From: CBDUMN01 sp965368335
GTDB lineage: Bacteria; Pseudomonadota; Alphaproteobacteria; Rhodospirillales; JAPHRK01
Reading direction: 5' to 3'
DNA length: 46,131 bases
NCBI GenBank assembly: GCA_965368335.1
Contig: CBDUMN010000019.1
Coordinates: forward strand, 1 to 46,131
Shown here: one piece after another, positions 22,938 to 30,926 of the stretch
Layout of the letters: every line of letters begins with the position of its first letter
How positions within the stretch are numbered: position 1 is the stretch's first letter
Made by a program: the position numbers and the translations under genes
The notes under the pieces: generated by a model
Databases searched by the model: none
Told to the model about the DNA's origin: nothing
The model's input: the letters and a program-made list of their open reading frames with translations, nothing else

Positions 22938-23407
22938 TGGGGGATCTCTGGCTTGTCGTCTTTTGTGATTTGGGTAACGAGCGTCCTGAAGGGTGGCGTG
23001 GGCGATTGGCTTACTGGTTCATACGGCGGTTTCTCAAGCGAGGTTTCCGGCACGTTTTTGCCATAACGGCGGCGGAGCATTTCGACGGATATCTGGTTAT
23101 CGATCCCAGCTTGAACGCGCTTGGCGTTATGGAGGCGCCATCCACTTACTTAGAGGAGATTAATGGGGCCGTAGCGCTGGGTGAAGCTCATATCTTTGCA
23201 GTCGAGGCATCTCATGCTTGGGGCTGGCAGCCACGTTTCGTTTTCTCTTGTGTTGGAATCGTAAAGCACATAGTGGGCGAAAAAGGGTGGTCACTCACCC
23301 CGTGGCAACTTTACAAGGCGCTCTGCCGCAGGGCCGAGGCCGAAGCGCAAGGAGATATACACCATGGGCAGTATTTTCGGAGGCAAGCAACCGGCCCAGG
23401 ACAATAG
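22937..23407 (+). CDS. Putative permuted papain-like cysteine hydrolase
   Basis: A 156-residue protein between terminase and portal. The order is a His in RGFRHVFAITAAEHFDG, an acidic residue in YLVIDPSLNALGV, then a Cys in FSCVGIVKHIVG and TPWQLYKALC. That His-acid-Cys order is the circularly permuted NlpC/P60 or YiiX-like papain fold. Proteins of this type recur at this position in podoviruses. It could cleave a peptide or amide bond during infection or be a structural relic. The ATG overlaps the terminase stop. Assignment is by motif order only. Confidence 0.55.
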   Translation: MGDLWLVVFCDLGNERPEGWRGRLAYWFIRRFLKRGFRHVFAITAAEHFDGYLVIDPSLNALGVMEAPSTYLEEINGAVALGEAHIFAVEASHAWGWQPRFVFSCVGIVKHIVGEKGWSLTPWQLYKALCRRAEAEAQGDIHHGQYFRRQATGPGQ

Positions 23408-23585
23408 CGCACTGGAAGAGCGCAAGAAGGAAAAGGACGATCTGAAAAAGAAGAACGAGGCCCGAATGAGAACGCTCAAAGCAGGCGGCGTCGGGCGGCG
23501 CAAGTTCTTCTCTTACGCAGGTGATAAGGGGATCATTCCCGGCATGAAGGATAAACTCTCCAGCGTCCTCGGCAAGAGCGCTTAA
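23364..23585 (+). CDS. Small basic phage protein upstream of portal
   Basis: A 73-residue Lys-rich protein (LEERKKEKDDLKKKNEARM coiled-coil, then Gly-rich tail GDKGIIPGMKDKLSSVLG). The ATG is preceded by AAGGAGATATACACC, a very strong ribosome binding site. It overlaps the upstream gene by 44 bases and ends 3 bases before the portal gene. Probably a minor structural or assembly protein; family unknown. Confidence 0.65.
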   Translation: MGSIFGGKQPAQDNSALEERKKEKDDLKKKNEARMRTLKAGGVGRRKFFSYAGDKGIIPGMKDKLSSVLGKSA

Positions 23586-23588
23586 TCC

Positions 23589-25139
23589 ATGGCGGCCCAG
23601 CACCCCGAACTCCAGCGCTACGAGAAAGCCAAGGCGCGCAACGACAAGTGGCGCGGTCTTCTGCGAGACGCCTACAAACTCACCCTGCCCGATATCGATG
23701 TGGAGGGTAACGACGTCACCGGACAGCAAACCGACGTTGAACTTTACGACGATACCGGGGTTGAGGCGGTGGAGGACCGTTCCGCCGACCTGCACGGCAA
23801 GCTCTTTCCGCCGTACCAAGAGTGGATGGACTTTGGGTTTGACGATTTCGGCGGCGAGGTTGATGAGCAGCAGGAGGAAGAACTGAGTGAAAGCCTGAAT
23901 GAGGTAAAGCAGGCTTTTCACCGAGCCATTGACGCTTCGACCTTCCATATCGAAATTCCTATGCCGTTGAGCGAGTGCCAAGTTTCCCTGGGGTGCATCA
24001 TTCTTCACGAAGGGACGCGAGAAAGCCCGTTCCGTTTCGAGGCGCTCTGCGGGGCGCAGTTGGTTGTAGAGGAAGGGGTCAGCGGTCTGCTCGATAACGT
24101 TTGGGTTCCACGCAAGGTTAAGTTGCGGGAAATCACCGTTCGTTGGAAAGACGCTAAGCTTCCCAAAGAATTGGCTTCCCGTTTGAAAGAGAGCCCCGAC
24201 GCTGAAGTGGAACTGGTTGAAGCCATGCTGCATGATCCCCAGGAGGAAAGTTGGCAATTTAAACTCTGGTGGCTTGAGAAAGAAGCCGTCCTGGCCGAAC
24301 GACCCTATTCGACCAACCCCTATATTGCCTTTCGGGCCCGGAAAACGCCGGGCCAGCATCGTGGGCGGGGACCGGTGCTCAAAACGTTGGGTAATCTCAA
24401 GACCCTTAACAAGGCGGTGGAAATCTACCTTGCCAACGGCTCTATCGGCTCTATCGGTATGTGGCAATACGAAGATGACGGGGTGATCAACCCGGAAACA
24501 ATCGAGCTTAAGCCCGGCGTATTGGTCCCTAAGGAACCGGGCAGTCAAGGCCTGACCCCCATTCAGCCGCCTGGAGATTTCCGCATCAACGAAATCATGG
24601 TGGAAGATTTGCGCAAGCGGATCAGGCAGGCCATTATCGGGCCCGAGCCGCCTCCCGCCGAATTGCCGGGCAACATGACGGCTTACGAGTACGGTTCTCG
24701 GGTGGCGCGTCAGCAGGCGGTGGAGGTTCCGGTTTCTCTTCGCCTGATTGTCGAACTGGTTCAGCGTATCGCCGAGCGCGGTCTGGATATTCTCCAACGT
24801 GATAAGTTCGCAGGGACTGATTTCCATGTGGGGCCGATTATACTGGGCGAAAAACGGTTAAAGCCGAAACCTGAATCGCCGCTTGTTAAGCTGCAAGACC
24901 GGGCCGAGGCCGCGCAGTATCACCAAGCTTTGAGCGGAGCCATGATGGTTTCGCCGGAGGAAACGGCCAAGGTGGTGCCTGTAGCCCTCTATCTCCGCCA
25001 GTTCCTCAAAGACAACGGTTTTCCTGAAAAACTCTTAACGCCGGTTGAGGCCTTGAAAGCTCAGGAACAGCAGGAGGCTCAACTTGCCGAGGTTGGACAG
25101 GCCGCTCAGATGTTCGAGGCTTTAAGTGATGGGAAATAA
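23589..25139 (+). CDS. Portal (head-tail connector) protein, T7 gp8 type
   Basis: A 516-residue podoviral connector that forms the dodecameric DNA gate of the capsid. The N-terminal helix ELQRYEKAKARNDKWRGLLRD and YDDTGVEAVEDRSADLHGKLFPP are typical of the Head-tail_con family. Also present are the conserved GSIGMWQYEDDG segment and the MTAYEYGSRVARQQ helix near residue 365. Length matches T7 gp8 (536). It heads the T7-like structural cluster. Confidence 0.92.
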   Translation: MAAQHPELQRYEKAKARNDKWRGLLRDAYKLTLPDIDVEGNDVTGQQTDVELYDDTGVEAVEDRSADLHGKLFPPYQEWMDFGFDDFGGEVDEQQEEELSESLNEVKQAFHRAIDASTFHIEIPMPLSECQVSLGCIILHEGTRESPFRFEALCGAQLVVEEGVSGLLDNVWVPRKVKLREITVRWKDAKLPKELASRLKESPDAEVELVEAMLHDPQEESWQFKLWWLEKEAVLAERPYSTNPYIAFRARKTPGQHRGRGPVLKTLGNLKTLNKAVEIYLANGSIGSIGMWQYEDDGVINPETIELKPGVLVPKEPGSQGLTPIQPPGDFRINEIMVEDLRKRIRQAIIGPEPPPAELPGNMTAYEYGSRVARQQAVEVPVSLRLIVELVQRIAERGLDILQRDKFAGTDFHVGPIILGEKRLKPKPESPLVKLQDRAEAAQYHQALSGAMMVSPEETAKVVPVALYLRQFLKDNGFPEKLLTPVEALKAQEQQEAQLAEVGQAAQMFEALSDGK

Positions 25140-25344
25140 TCCGGAAAACGCAGGTAAAATCATTGGCCCTTGCTTGGCGGGCGCTGGTCAACGGCCCTTG
25201 CGGGATTATCTCCAGAAGGAAGCCGAACGCTATCACAGCGGCAAGGCAACTGATGGTGAGGTGAGGCATCAGGAGGGCCGCCGTGCCTTGGCGGTCCAGC
25301 TTCTCAAATGGTACAGGCAATACGGAGAGCAAAATGGCGGATGA
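25129..25344 (+). CDS. Small phage protein between portal and scaffold
   Basis: A 71-residue protein whose ATG lies inside the end of the portal gene and whose stop overlaps the scaffold start region. Sequence NPENAGKIIGPCLAGAGQRP then LLKWYRQYGEQ. Unknown function; tight overlaps on both sides support translation. Confidence 0.6.
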   Translation: MGNNPENAGKIIGPCLAGAGQRPLRDYLQKEAERYHSGKATDGEVRHQEGRRALAVQLLKWYRQYGEQNGG

Positions 25345-26164
25345 AAATTCCAATGAAGATGGCGATGAAGGCATTCTCAATGTGCCCGAAGCTCTTACGA
25401 GAGAAGAAGAGCCGAAGAGCGGCGAGGAAGATAAGGCGACCGGCCAGGAATGGCGGGTAACCTACGGCGATGAGGAATTCACCATTCCCGAACCCTTCCG
25501 GGGTGACAAGCCGGGTGAGATCAATGCCCTGGCCGCCGTCAAGGCCGCCATGGATAGCCGCAAGGCGATTACCGGCGCGCCAGAAGAATACAAGCTGGCG
25601 GTTCCAGAAGAGTTGCAGGATGTTGTAACGTTCGATCCCGAAGATGAATTCACTCAAAAAGCCTTTGAGGTCGGCAAAAAGCATGGCCTCACTCAAGATG
25701 CCCTGTCTGATTTGGCGGCGCTCCACTTCGAAATGATCGGCGGCGCTGCAAAGGAAGAAGGCGAGTTCTTCGAGAACCAGCCGGACGCTCTTTACGAAGC
25801 CTGGGGTGGCAAGGAAAAAGCCCTGGAGCGCGGCGAGGCGCTGATAAATAACTTGGTTGGCATCATGGCTGCAGACGTTAAGGCGGGGAGCCTCAAGGAA
25901 GATGCCGCCAGCGCTTTTCTCAATGAAATCGGTGTTCTCAACATGAGCGCTTCGGGCCTCCAATTGCTCGACTACCTGACAGGAAAATTGGGAGAAAAGC
26001 CCGTTGGCGGTGGAACCGACATTGATCTTGCCGGGACGCTTTCGGAAAGCGACCTAAAGAGTCTCATGGCTTCGGATGCCTATCAGGATAAAAACCACCC
26101 TGAGTTCGCAAAAACTCGGGCTAAGGTAAGGTCTGGTTTCGAGGCGTTGCAGAAAACCGCTTGA
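25334..26164 (+). CDS. Capsid scaffold protein, T7 gp9 type
   Basis: A 276-residue acidic protein between portal and capsid, the position of the T7 scaffold gene. The N-terminal 45 residues are acidic and disordered, then EWRVTYGDEEFTIPEPFRG and GAPEEYKLAVPEELQD (a scaffold-like segment), helices, and a C-terminal helix YQDKNHPEFAKTRAKVRSGF with basic residues that could bind the coat protein. I chose the ATG at 25334. Function is by context and composition. Confidence 0.8.
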   Translation: MADENSNEDGDEGILNVPEALTREEEPKSGEEDKATGQEWRVTYGDEEFTIPEPFRGDKPGEINALAAVKAAMDSRKAITGAPEEYKLAVPEELQDVVTFDPEDEFTQKAFEVGKKHGLTQDALSDLAALHFEMIGGAAKEEGEFFENQPDALYEAWGGKEKALERGEALINNLVGIMAADVKAGSLKEDAASAFLNEIGVLNMSASGLQLLDYLTGKLGEKPVGGGTDIDLAGTLSESDLKSLMASDAYQDKNHPEFAKTRAKVRSGFEALQKTA

Positions 26165-26199
26165 CGTTGAACGCCGCTGGTCATAGTGGCGAATATATC

Positions 26200-26299
26200 G
26201 CTGGTTCGCCAGCCTCCTGGCCTATCGTTGGCCGGACCCAGGAGTAACGGCCCGTTGTCCCCGACGAATTGGGGGTGAACGGGGCATTACTCCTTTTTC
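26200..26299 (+). promoter_or_regulatory. Attenuator-like structured leader before the capsid gene
   Basis: Three hairpins follow the scaffold stop: GCTGG-TTCG-CCAGC (26200-26213); CTCCTGG (26214-26220) pairing with CCAGGAG (26238-26244); and a long hairpin AGGAGTAA (26240-26247) with TTACTCCT (26287-26294) enclosing further GC pairs, followed by TTTTTC. Segment 26240-26244 is shared by hairpins two and three, so they exclude each other. The third looks like a rho-independent terminator and the second like its antiterminator. Confidence 0.6.
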
Positions 26300-26337
26300 T
26301 TTGCCCCTTTGGTTGAAACTATCGAAAGGGGCAAGCA

Positions 26338-27171
26338 ATGCCTGCAAATCCCTCGGTCGATCTCGCGTTCCAGCAGGAATTCGGGGCGGGCGTCCATGTT
26401 GCTTACCAGCGGCAGGGCTCCAAGCTTCGCAACACAGTGCGCCAGAAAAACAACGTGAAGGGAGAATCGACCACCTTCCAGAAAGTCGGGAAAGGCACGG
26501 CGAGCCAAAAGGGCCGCCATGGCGACATCCCGCCCATGAACCTAGACCATTCCCCGGTCAAGTGCGACCTGACGGACTGGTACGCAGGTGACTACGTGGA
26601 CGACCTCGACGCGTTGAAACTCGACTCCGCCGTCGATGAGCTCCAAGTAGCTCAAAATGCTGGAGCTTACGCGCTCGGCCGTGAAACCGATGCTGCGATC
26701 ATTGCTGAAATGGATACTGTGACCAACTACGCAGGCACAGGTGCCGACGGCCTGACCAAAGCAAAAGTTCAGACTGCTCTTGCCATGCTCGGCGACGCCG
26801 ACGTGCCGGATGATGGTCAACGTTTCGCCATTGTTGGCTGGAAACAGTGGAATGATCTCTTGAACATCCAAGAATTCGCAAATGCTGATTATGTGGGCGA
26901 CACGGATCTTCCCTGGAAAGGTAGCCAGGCCAAGAACTGGCTCGGCACCCTCTGGATGCCTCACTCGGGCCTGACCAAAGACGGTAGCGATATCCGCTAC
27001 TGCTACTGGTACCACAAAACGGCTATCGGCCATGCCTGCGGTAAGGACATCACCACTGATGTTCAGTGGATTGCTCCCAAGGCCGCTAACTGGGTTGGTC
27101 ACCGTATGTCCATGGGTGCCAAGCTGATTGACAACACCGGCATCGTTTCAATGCGTTGTCTTGAAAGCTAG
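26338..27171 (+). CDS. Major capsid protein
   Basis: A 277-residue coat protein with the layout of podoviral capsid proteins: N-terminal FQQEFGAGVHVAYQRQGSKL, the GRHGDIPPMNLDHSPVKCDL arm, WYAGDYVDDLDALKLD, and the RFAIVGWKQWNDLLNIQEFA domain, ending in ADYVGDTDL-type and MGAKLIDNTGIVSM strands. HK97-like fold is expected. Position after scaffold and before small decoration-type genes is as in T7. Strong leader structure upstream may control its high expression. Confidence 0.88.
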   Translation: MPANPSVDLAFQQEFGAGVHVAYQRQGSKLRNTVRQKNNVKGESTTFQKVGKGTASQKGRHGDIPPMNLDHSPVKCDLTDWYAGDYVDDLDALKLDSAVDELQVAQNAGAYALGRETDAAIIAEMDTVTNYAGTGADGLTKAKVQTALAMLGDADVPDDGQRFAIVGWKQWNDLLNIQEFANADYVGDTDLPWKGSQAKNWLGTLWMPHSGLTKDGSDIRYCYWYHKTAIGHACGKDITTDVQWIAPKAANWVGHRMSMGAKLIDNTGIVSMRCLES

Positions 27172-27180
27172 GAGGGTATC

Positions 27181-27450
27181 ATGTCTTTTGTTCGTAAAAA
27201 CCTTTCGGTTCTCTCCTACGCCAATGGCTTCACGCTCTGGCATTACACCACCACCGATATTGCCACCGATGTGGATACCGCAGGCTATTTCAATGCGGCT
27301 TCCGAAAACCTCCGAGTTGGGGACCGCATTATGGCCGAAGTGGACACCGACGGAACGCCCGCTTACGGGGATTTCGTGGTGCTGTCCAACGCATCTGGCG
27401 TGGTTGATGTTGGCGATCTGAGCGCCGTTGGCGGAACCGATACCGACTAA
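27181..27450 (+). CDS. Small capsid-associated phage protein
   Basis: An 89-residue protein nine bases after the capsid gene (SFVRKNLSVLSYANGFTLWH, then AGYFNAASENLRVGDRIMAE). Beta-rich and acidic toward the C-terminus, it recurs beside capsid genes and may decorate or stabilise the head. GGAGGG precedes the ATG. A terminator hairpin follows. Confidence 0.72.
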   Translation: MSFVRKNLSVLSYANGFTLWHYTTTDIATDVDTAGYFNAASENLRVGDRIMAEVDTDGTPAYGDFVVLSNASGVVDVGDLSAVGGTDTD

Positions 27451-27461
27451 TCATCGATTTG

Positions 27462-27491
27462 ACCCCGCGTCTTCCCGGCGCGGGGTTTCCC
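27462..27491 (+). terminator. Terminator after the capsid genes
   Basis: Hairpin ACCCCGCG / CGCGGGGT (27462-27469 and 27479-27486) with a short C/T tail. The tail is not a clean T-run, so termination may be partial; the place matches T7 T-phi, just after the capsid genes. Confidence 0.55.
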
Positions 27492-27518
27492 CCTTTCCAC
27501 CATCAATAGGAGCCCGCT

Positions 27519-27677
27519 ATGGCGCGCCAAACCAAGCAGCCTGAAGCTGAAAAGACGAAGGCCGAACCTAATGAGCAGACCAAACAGCCCGAGGCGGGGG
27601 AAGACGCGCAGAAGTCCAAGGTGGTTAAGCGTATCCGCACGGGCAAGCTTAGCTTCGTCACCCTAATCGAGGAGTAG
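27519..27677 (+). CDS. Small Lys/Glu-rich phage protein (52 aa)
   Basis: A 52-residue frame starting ATGGCGCGC with AGGAGC upstream. It is rich in Lys, Glu, Pro and Gln (KQPEAEKTKAEPNEQ) and ends SFVTLIEE. It fills the gap between the terminator and the tail tubular A gene. No family recognised. Confidence 0.6.
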   Translation: MARQTKQPEAEKTKAEPNEQTKQPEAGEDAQKSKVVKRIRTGKLSFVTLIEE

Positions 27678-27682
27678 TTCCC

Positions 27683-28234
27683 TTGGCTCTGTCCGACATC
27701 GCTCTTTGCTCCCGCGCCCTCCTTAAATTGGGGGCGGAACAGATCGCCTCATTTGATGAGGATTCGGCAGAGGCTAAGGTGTCGGCTGGTCTCTATGTAC
27801 CGGTTCGGGATGCATTACTCTCTGGGCATCCCTGGAGCTTCGCCACCGGCCAGGCGACACTGCCGAAGCTGGCGGCGGAGCCTCTAGCGGACTACACCGC
27901 AGCCTTCCAGTTGCCGTCTGATTTTCTGCGCGCACTTAAATGCAGTGAAACTGATTATCGGATTTTCGAGAACCGTCTTCATGCCAATGCAGAAACGGTA
28001 ACCTTAACCTTTATTTTCCGGCCTGATGAGAAAGCCTTTCCGCCGTTCTTCGATCAAGCGCTGATTGCCTACTTGTCCGCAGAATTTTGCCTTCCGCTCA
28101 CTGAAAGTCCCTCGCGCGCAGAGGTGCTCCATAAGTTTGCTTTGGGTCAGATGCGAACTGCGAAGACGATTGATTCCCAGCAGAAGCCGCCTAAGGGGAT
28201 CAAGCGCTTTCCTCTGATCCAGGCGAGGGGGTAG
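27683..28234 (+). CDS. Tail tubular protein A (T7 gp11-like)
   Basis: A 183-residue adaptor that joins portal and nozzle. The start SDIALCSRALLKLGAEQIASF and the HPWSFATGQATLPKL segment are the family signature, followed by DYTAAFQLPSDFLRALKC. It starts with TTG at 27683. Its stop is 2 bases before the next gene. Confidence 0.88.
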   Translation: MALSDIALCSRALLKLGAEQIASFDEDSAEAKVSAGLYVPVRDALLSGHPWSFATGQATLPKLAAEPLADYTAAFQLPSDFLRALKCSETDYRIFENRLHANAETVTLTFIFRPDEKAFPPFFDQALIAYLSAEFCLPLTESPSRAEVLHKFALGQMRTAKTIDSQQKPPKGIKRFPLIQARG

Positions 28235-28236
28235 CT

Positions 28237-30204
28237 ATGCGCGTTGCCTCACAAGTTATGAGCCTGTCTGCTGGGCAATTGGATGACACCCTAGAGGCTC
28301 GCAGGGATATCGCCGTCTACTACGCTGGAGCGCGCAATCTGCGGAATATGCTGGGCTTGCCAACCGGGGGGCAGACACGGCGTTGGGGGCTCAAAATGGT
28401 GGCCGAATTGGAAGAGGCGGCCAATGGATGTGAACTGATCCCGTTCCACTTCAAGGCTGACCAGACCTACCTGATCGCTGCCACCGACGGGGAGTTCCAT
28501 ATCTACCGTGGCGACACCGAGACCAAGGTGGCCACGGAAACCAGTCCCCTGACTGCATCCGAGTTGAGCAAGTTCGGGTACTGCCAAACCCTCGATACAC
28601 TCCTCATGGCGACAGTCTCCCACGCGCCATTCAGGCTGATGCGCCAGGGGGCTCACGACCAATGGGCGGTGGGAGACTTACCCCTAACCAACCTTCCCCA
28701 GGAGAAATTCGGTAATGACTGGCCGAATACGACGGGAACGCCCGCAGCAACCACGGGCACCGGGGTAACGTTCACCGCCGGGACTGATTGGTTTTCGAGT
28801 GGTGATGTGGGGGCGACTATCGAAGGCAATGATGGGGTTGCTGTGATCGCCAGTTATGTTTCGGCAACGCAGGTGACAGTTAATATAACGACGGCGTTTG
28901 GTGATACTTCTACTATCGCCGCCGGGGGGTGGTCCCTCGATATGAGTACGGCGACGACGTCTGAGGAAGATGCTTGGAGTGACCGGCGCGGGCATCCGAC
29001 CGGGATTATGATTCACGATGGGCGGCTCTACCTTTCCCGTGAACAGACAGCATGGGGCTCGGTGGCTGGGGAGTATTACGACTTTGAGGCCAAGGAGCCG
29101 ATAAATGGTGAAGAGCCAGATGATTCTATGGTGTCGCAGAGCCTGGACGGGGATCAGGTAAATACCATCGAGCAAATTTATTCCGGTTATGATCTGGTGT
29201 TTCTGACCGCGGGCGGGGTGTTTGTGGTTGAGGATACGCCGGTTACCCCCAAAAAGTTTGATCCGCTCAACCATACCCGCACCCGCGCATCTCATGTCCG
29301 ACCCGTTGAACTAGAGGGCGGCGTTTGTTTCGTTATGGCGGGTGGCGAAGAGGGCGACGAACATCAGTCGGTGCAAGAGTTGGTCTATGACGACGCCCAA
29401 AAAGGTTACGTCACCAATGAGCTATCCCAGCTCTGCGCCTCACTGATCCGTAATCCGGAGGGGATGGCTAAGCGCCACGGTAACAAGGCGAACAGCGCTC
29501 ATCATATATTCGTCAATAATGCCGACGGTACAGTGGCTGTGCTCAATACCCGGCGCAGCCAGAAAATAACCGGCTGGACCTGGTTTGATACCGAGGGCGA
29601 AATCCTTCGGACTGCAGTAGTCGGTAACAAGGTGTTTTTCCTAGTTAAACGAACCATTGACGGGACTGATCGGTATTTCATCGAGCGGTTGGAGGAGGGC
29701 TATTTCCTGGACTGCTCAATCAAGCAGACTTCTGGGACGCCCAAGACCGCCTGGACAGGTTTTGAACACCTAGCGGGGGAAACCGTGGCTCTCTGGGGTG
29801 ACGGGGCAGACCTGGGTAACGCCGAAGTCCAGCCGGACGGGTCGGTGACCACGCCTTTTGATGTTTCCGAGTTAGAGGCGGGCTTTTCCTTTACCTGGGA
29901 AGTGGAGCCCATGCCCATCGAGGCGCAGTTGGAAAACGGGACGTTGGTTGGCAATAAGCATCGGATTACCAAAGTCACAGTCGAGGTGTATGAGACCGTT
30001 CAGCTCAAGATCAGGGGCAAGAACGCTATTCACCGGCGGTTTGGTGGGGCGTCCTTCGATCAGGCTCCGCAACCCTACACGGGGCGGATTACCAAACGTC
30101 TCCTCGGCTGGAACGACGGGACCAAGGGTGAAACCGTTCCACTCTCCTACGACCGGCCCGGTCCGGCAACAATTCTCGGAATTACGGTAGAGGTGGCGAC
30201 GTAA
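28237..30204 (+). CDS. Tail tubular protein B (T7 gp12-like), nozzle
   Basis: A 655-residue beta-propeller-type nozzle protein. The family pattern is clear at the N-terminus (SLSAGQLDDTLEARRDIAVY, GARNLRNMLGLPTGG and a FHFKADQTYLIAATDGEFHI strand) and in DVVFLTAGGVFVVED-type and PRPVELEGGVCFVMAGG-type strands. It sits directly after tail tubular A. A Thr/Gly-rich insertion (around residues 170-240) departs from T7 and could be surface-exposed. Confidence 0.86.
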   Translation: MRVASQVMSLSAGQLDDTLEARRDIAVYYAGARNLRNMLGLPTGGQTRRWGLKMVAELEEAANGCELIPFHFKADQTYLIAATDGEFHIYRGDTETKVATETSPLTASELSKFGYCQTLDTLLMATVSHAPFRLMRQGAHDQWAVGDLPLTNLPQEKFGNDWPNTTGTPAATTGTGVTFTAGTDWFSSGDVGATIEGNDGVAVIASYVSATQVTVNITTAFGDTSTIAAGGWSLDMSTATTSEEDAWSDRRGHPTGIMIHDGRLYLSREQTAWGSVAGEYYDFEAKEPINGEEPDDSMVSQSLDGDQVNTIEQIYSGYDLVFLTAGGVFVVEDTPVTPKKFDPLNHTRTRASHVRPVELEGGVCFVMAGGEEGDEHQSVQELVYDDAQKGYVTNELSQLCASLIRNPEGMAKRHGNKANSAHHIFVNNADGTVAVLNTRRSQKITGWTWFDTEGEILRTAVVGNKVFFLVKRTIDGTDRYFIERLEEGYFLDCSIKQTSGTPKTAWTGFEHLAGETVALWGDGADLGNAEVQPDGSVTTPFDVSELEAGFSFTWEVEPMPIEAQLENGTLVGNKHRITKVTVEVYETVQLKIRGKNAIHRRFGGASFDQAPQPYTGRITKRLLGWNDGTKGETVPLSYDRPGPATILGITVEVAT

Positions 30205-30926
30205 TGGGTAAGGTGGCGAAAGTAGCGCTTCCTCTGGCTGGTTTTGCTGCCCTGGCGGCAATGACCGGCGGGGCCGGGGCTGCAGCGGCAGGTGGTGCAG
30301 CAAGTGGGGCGGCGGCAGGAAGTACGGCTGCTGCCGCAGGTGGTATTGGAACCATGGGCGGTTTCAATACGATGGCGATTTCAGGGACGCCAGGGTTGGT
30401 TGCCAGTGCTGGTGCAACGACAGCAGGAACGGGAAGCTTCTTTGGCAATATGCTTTCTGGCGTGAGTAGTTTCTTTTCCGACCTCACTACAAAAGATTGG
30501 ATTGGCTTAGGCTTGAGCGGGGCTAGCGGTATTGCGTCTGTGGCTACCGGGATGGCTAATGCTGAGGCGACCGAGGCCATGTTGGCGAGTCAGGAACACG
30601 TCGATAAGCTGGAGACGGCCGAGCGTGAACTGGAAAGCCAAAAACGATTGGCGCAGGTGCTTGCCTCTCAGAAAACTTATTTCGCCGCCAGAGGATTGAA
30701 TACAGGCCGTGGGTCAGCGCTTAGAGGTGCGGAGGCGGCTAAGGTCGAAGCGGATCGGAATACGGCTCTTTTTGACGTTCACCGGCGCTCCATGCAGTCG
30801 GCTTATATGGCGCGGCGTAGGGCAGTGACCGCTAAAAAACGCGGCGGCACCGTTGGCGGTATTCTCGATTTTGGGTTGTCTGCTTACGACAGTATAAAAC
30901 GCAATCAAGCCATTGGTGCCGCCTGA
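30204..30926 (+). CDS. Internal virion protein, T7 gp14-like position
   Basis: A 240-residue protein with a very Ala/Gly-rich hydrophobic first half (LAGFAALAAMTGGAGAAAAG) and a helical second half (SQEHVDKLETAERELESQKR, AARGLNTGRGSALR). Composition and position match the small ejection protein gp14 that forms the outer-membrane pore of T7-type phages. ATG overlaps the nozzle stop, and its stop overlaps the next start. Confidence 0.72.
   Translation: MGKVAKVALPLAGFAALAAMTGGAGAAAAGGAASGAAAGSTAAAAGGIGTMGGFNTMAISGTPGLVASAGATTAGTGSFFGNMLSGVSSFFSDLTTKDWIGLGLSGASGIASVATGMANAEATEAMLASQEHVDKLETAERELESQKRLAQVLASQKTYFAARGLNTGRGSALRGAEAAKVEADRNTALFDVHRRSMQSAYMARRRAVTAKKRGGTVGGILDFGLSAYDSIKRNQAIGAA

Noticed and set aside
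23295..24827. 510-residue open frame on the minus strand opposite the portal gene
   Set aside because: It lies antisense to a secure portal gene and has no start site or recognisable family; it is a codon-bias shadow.
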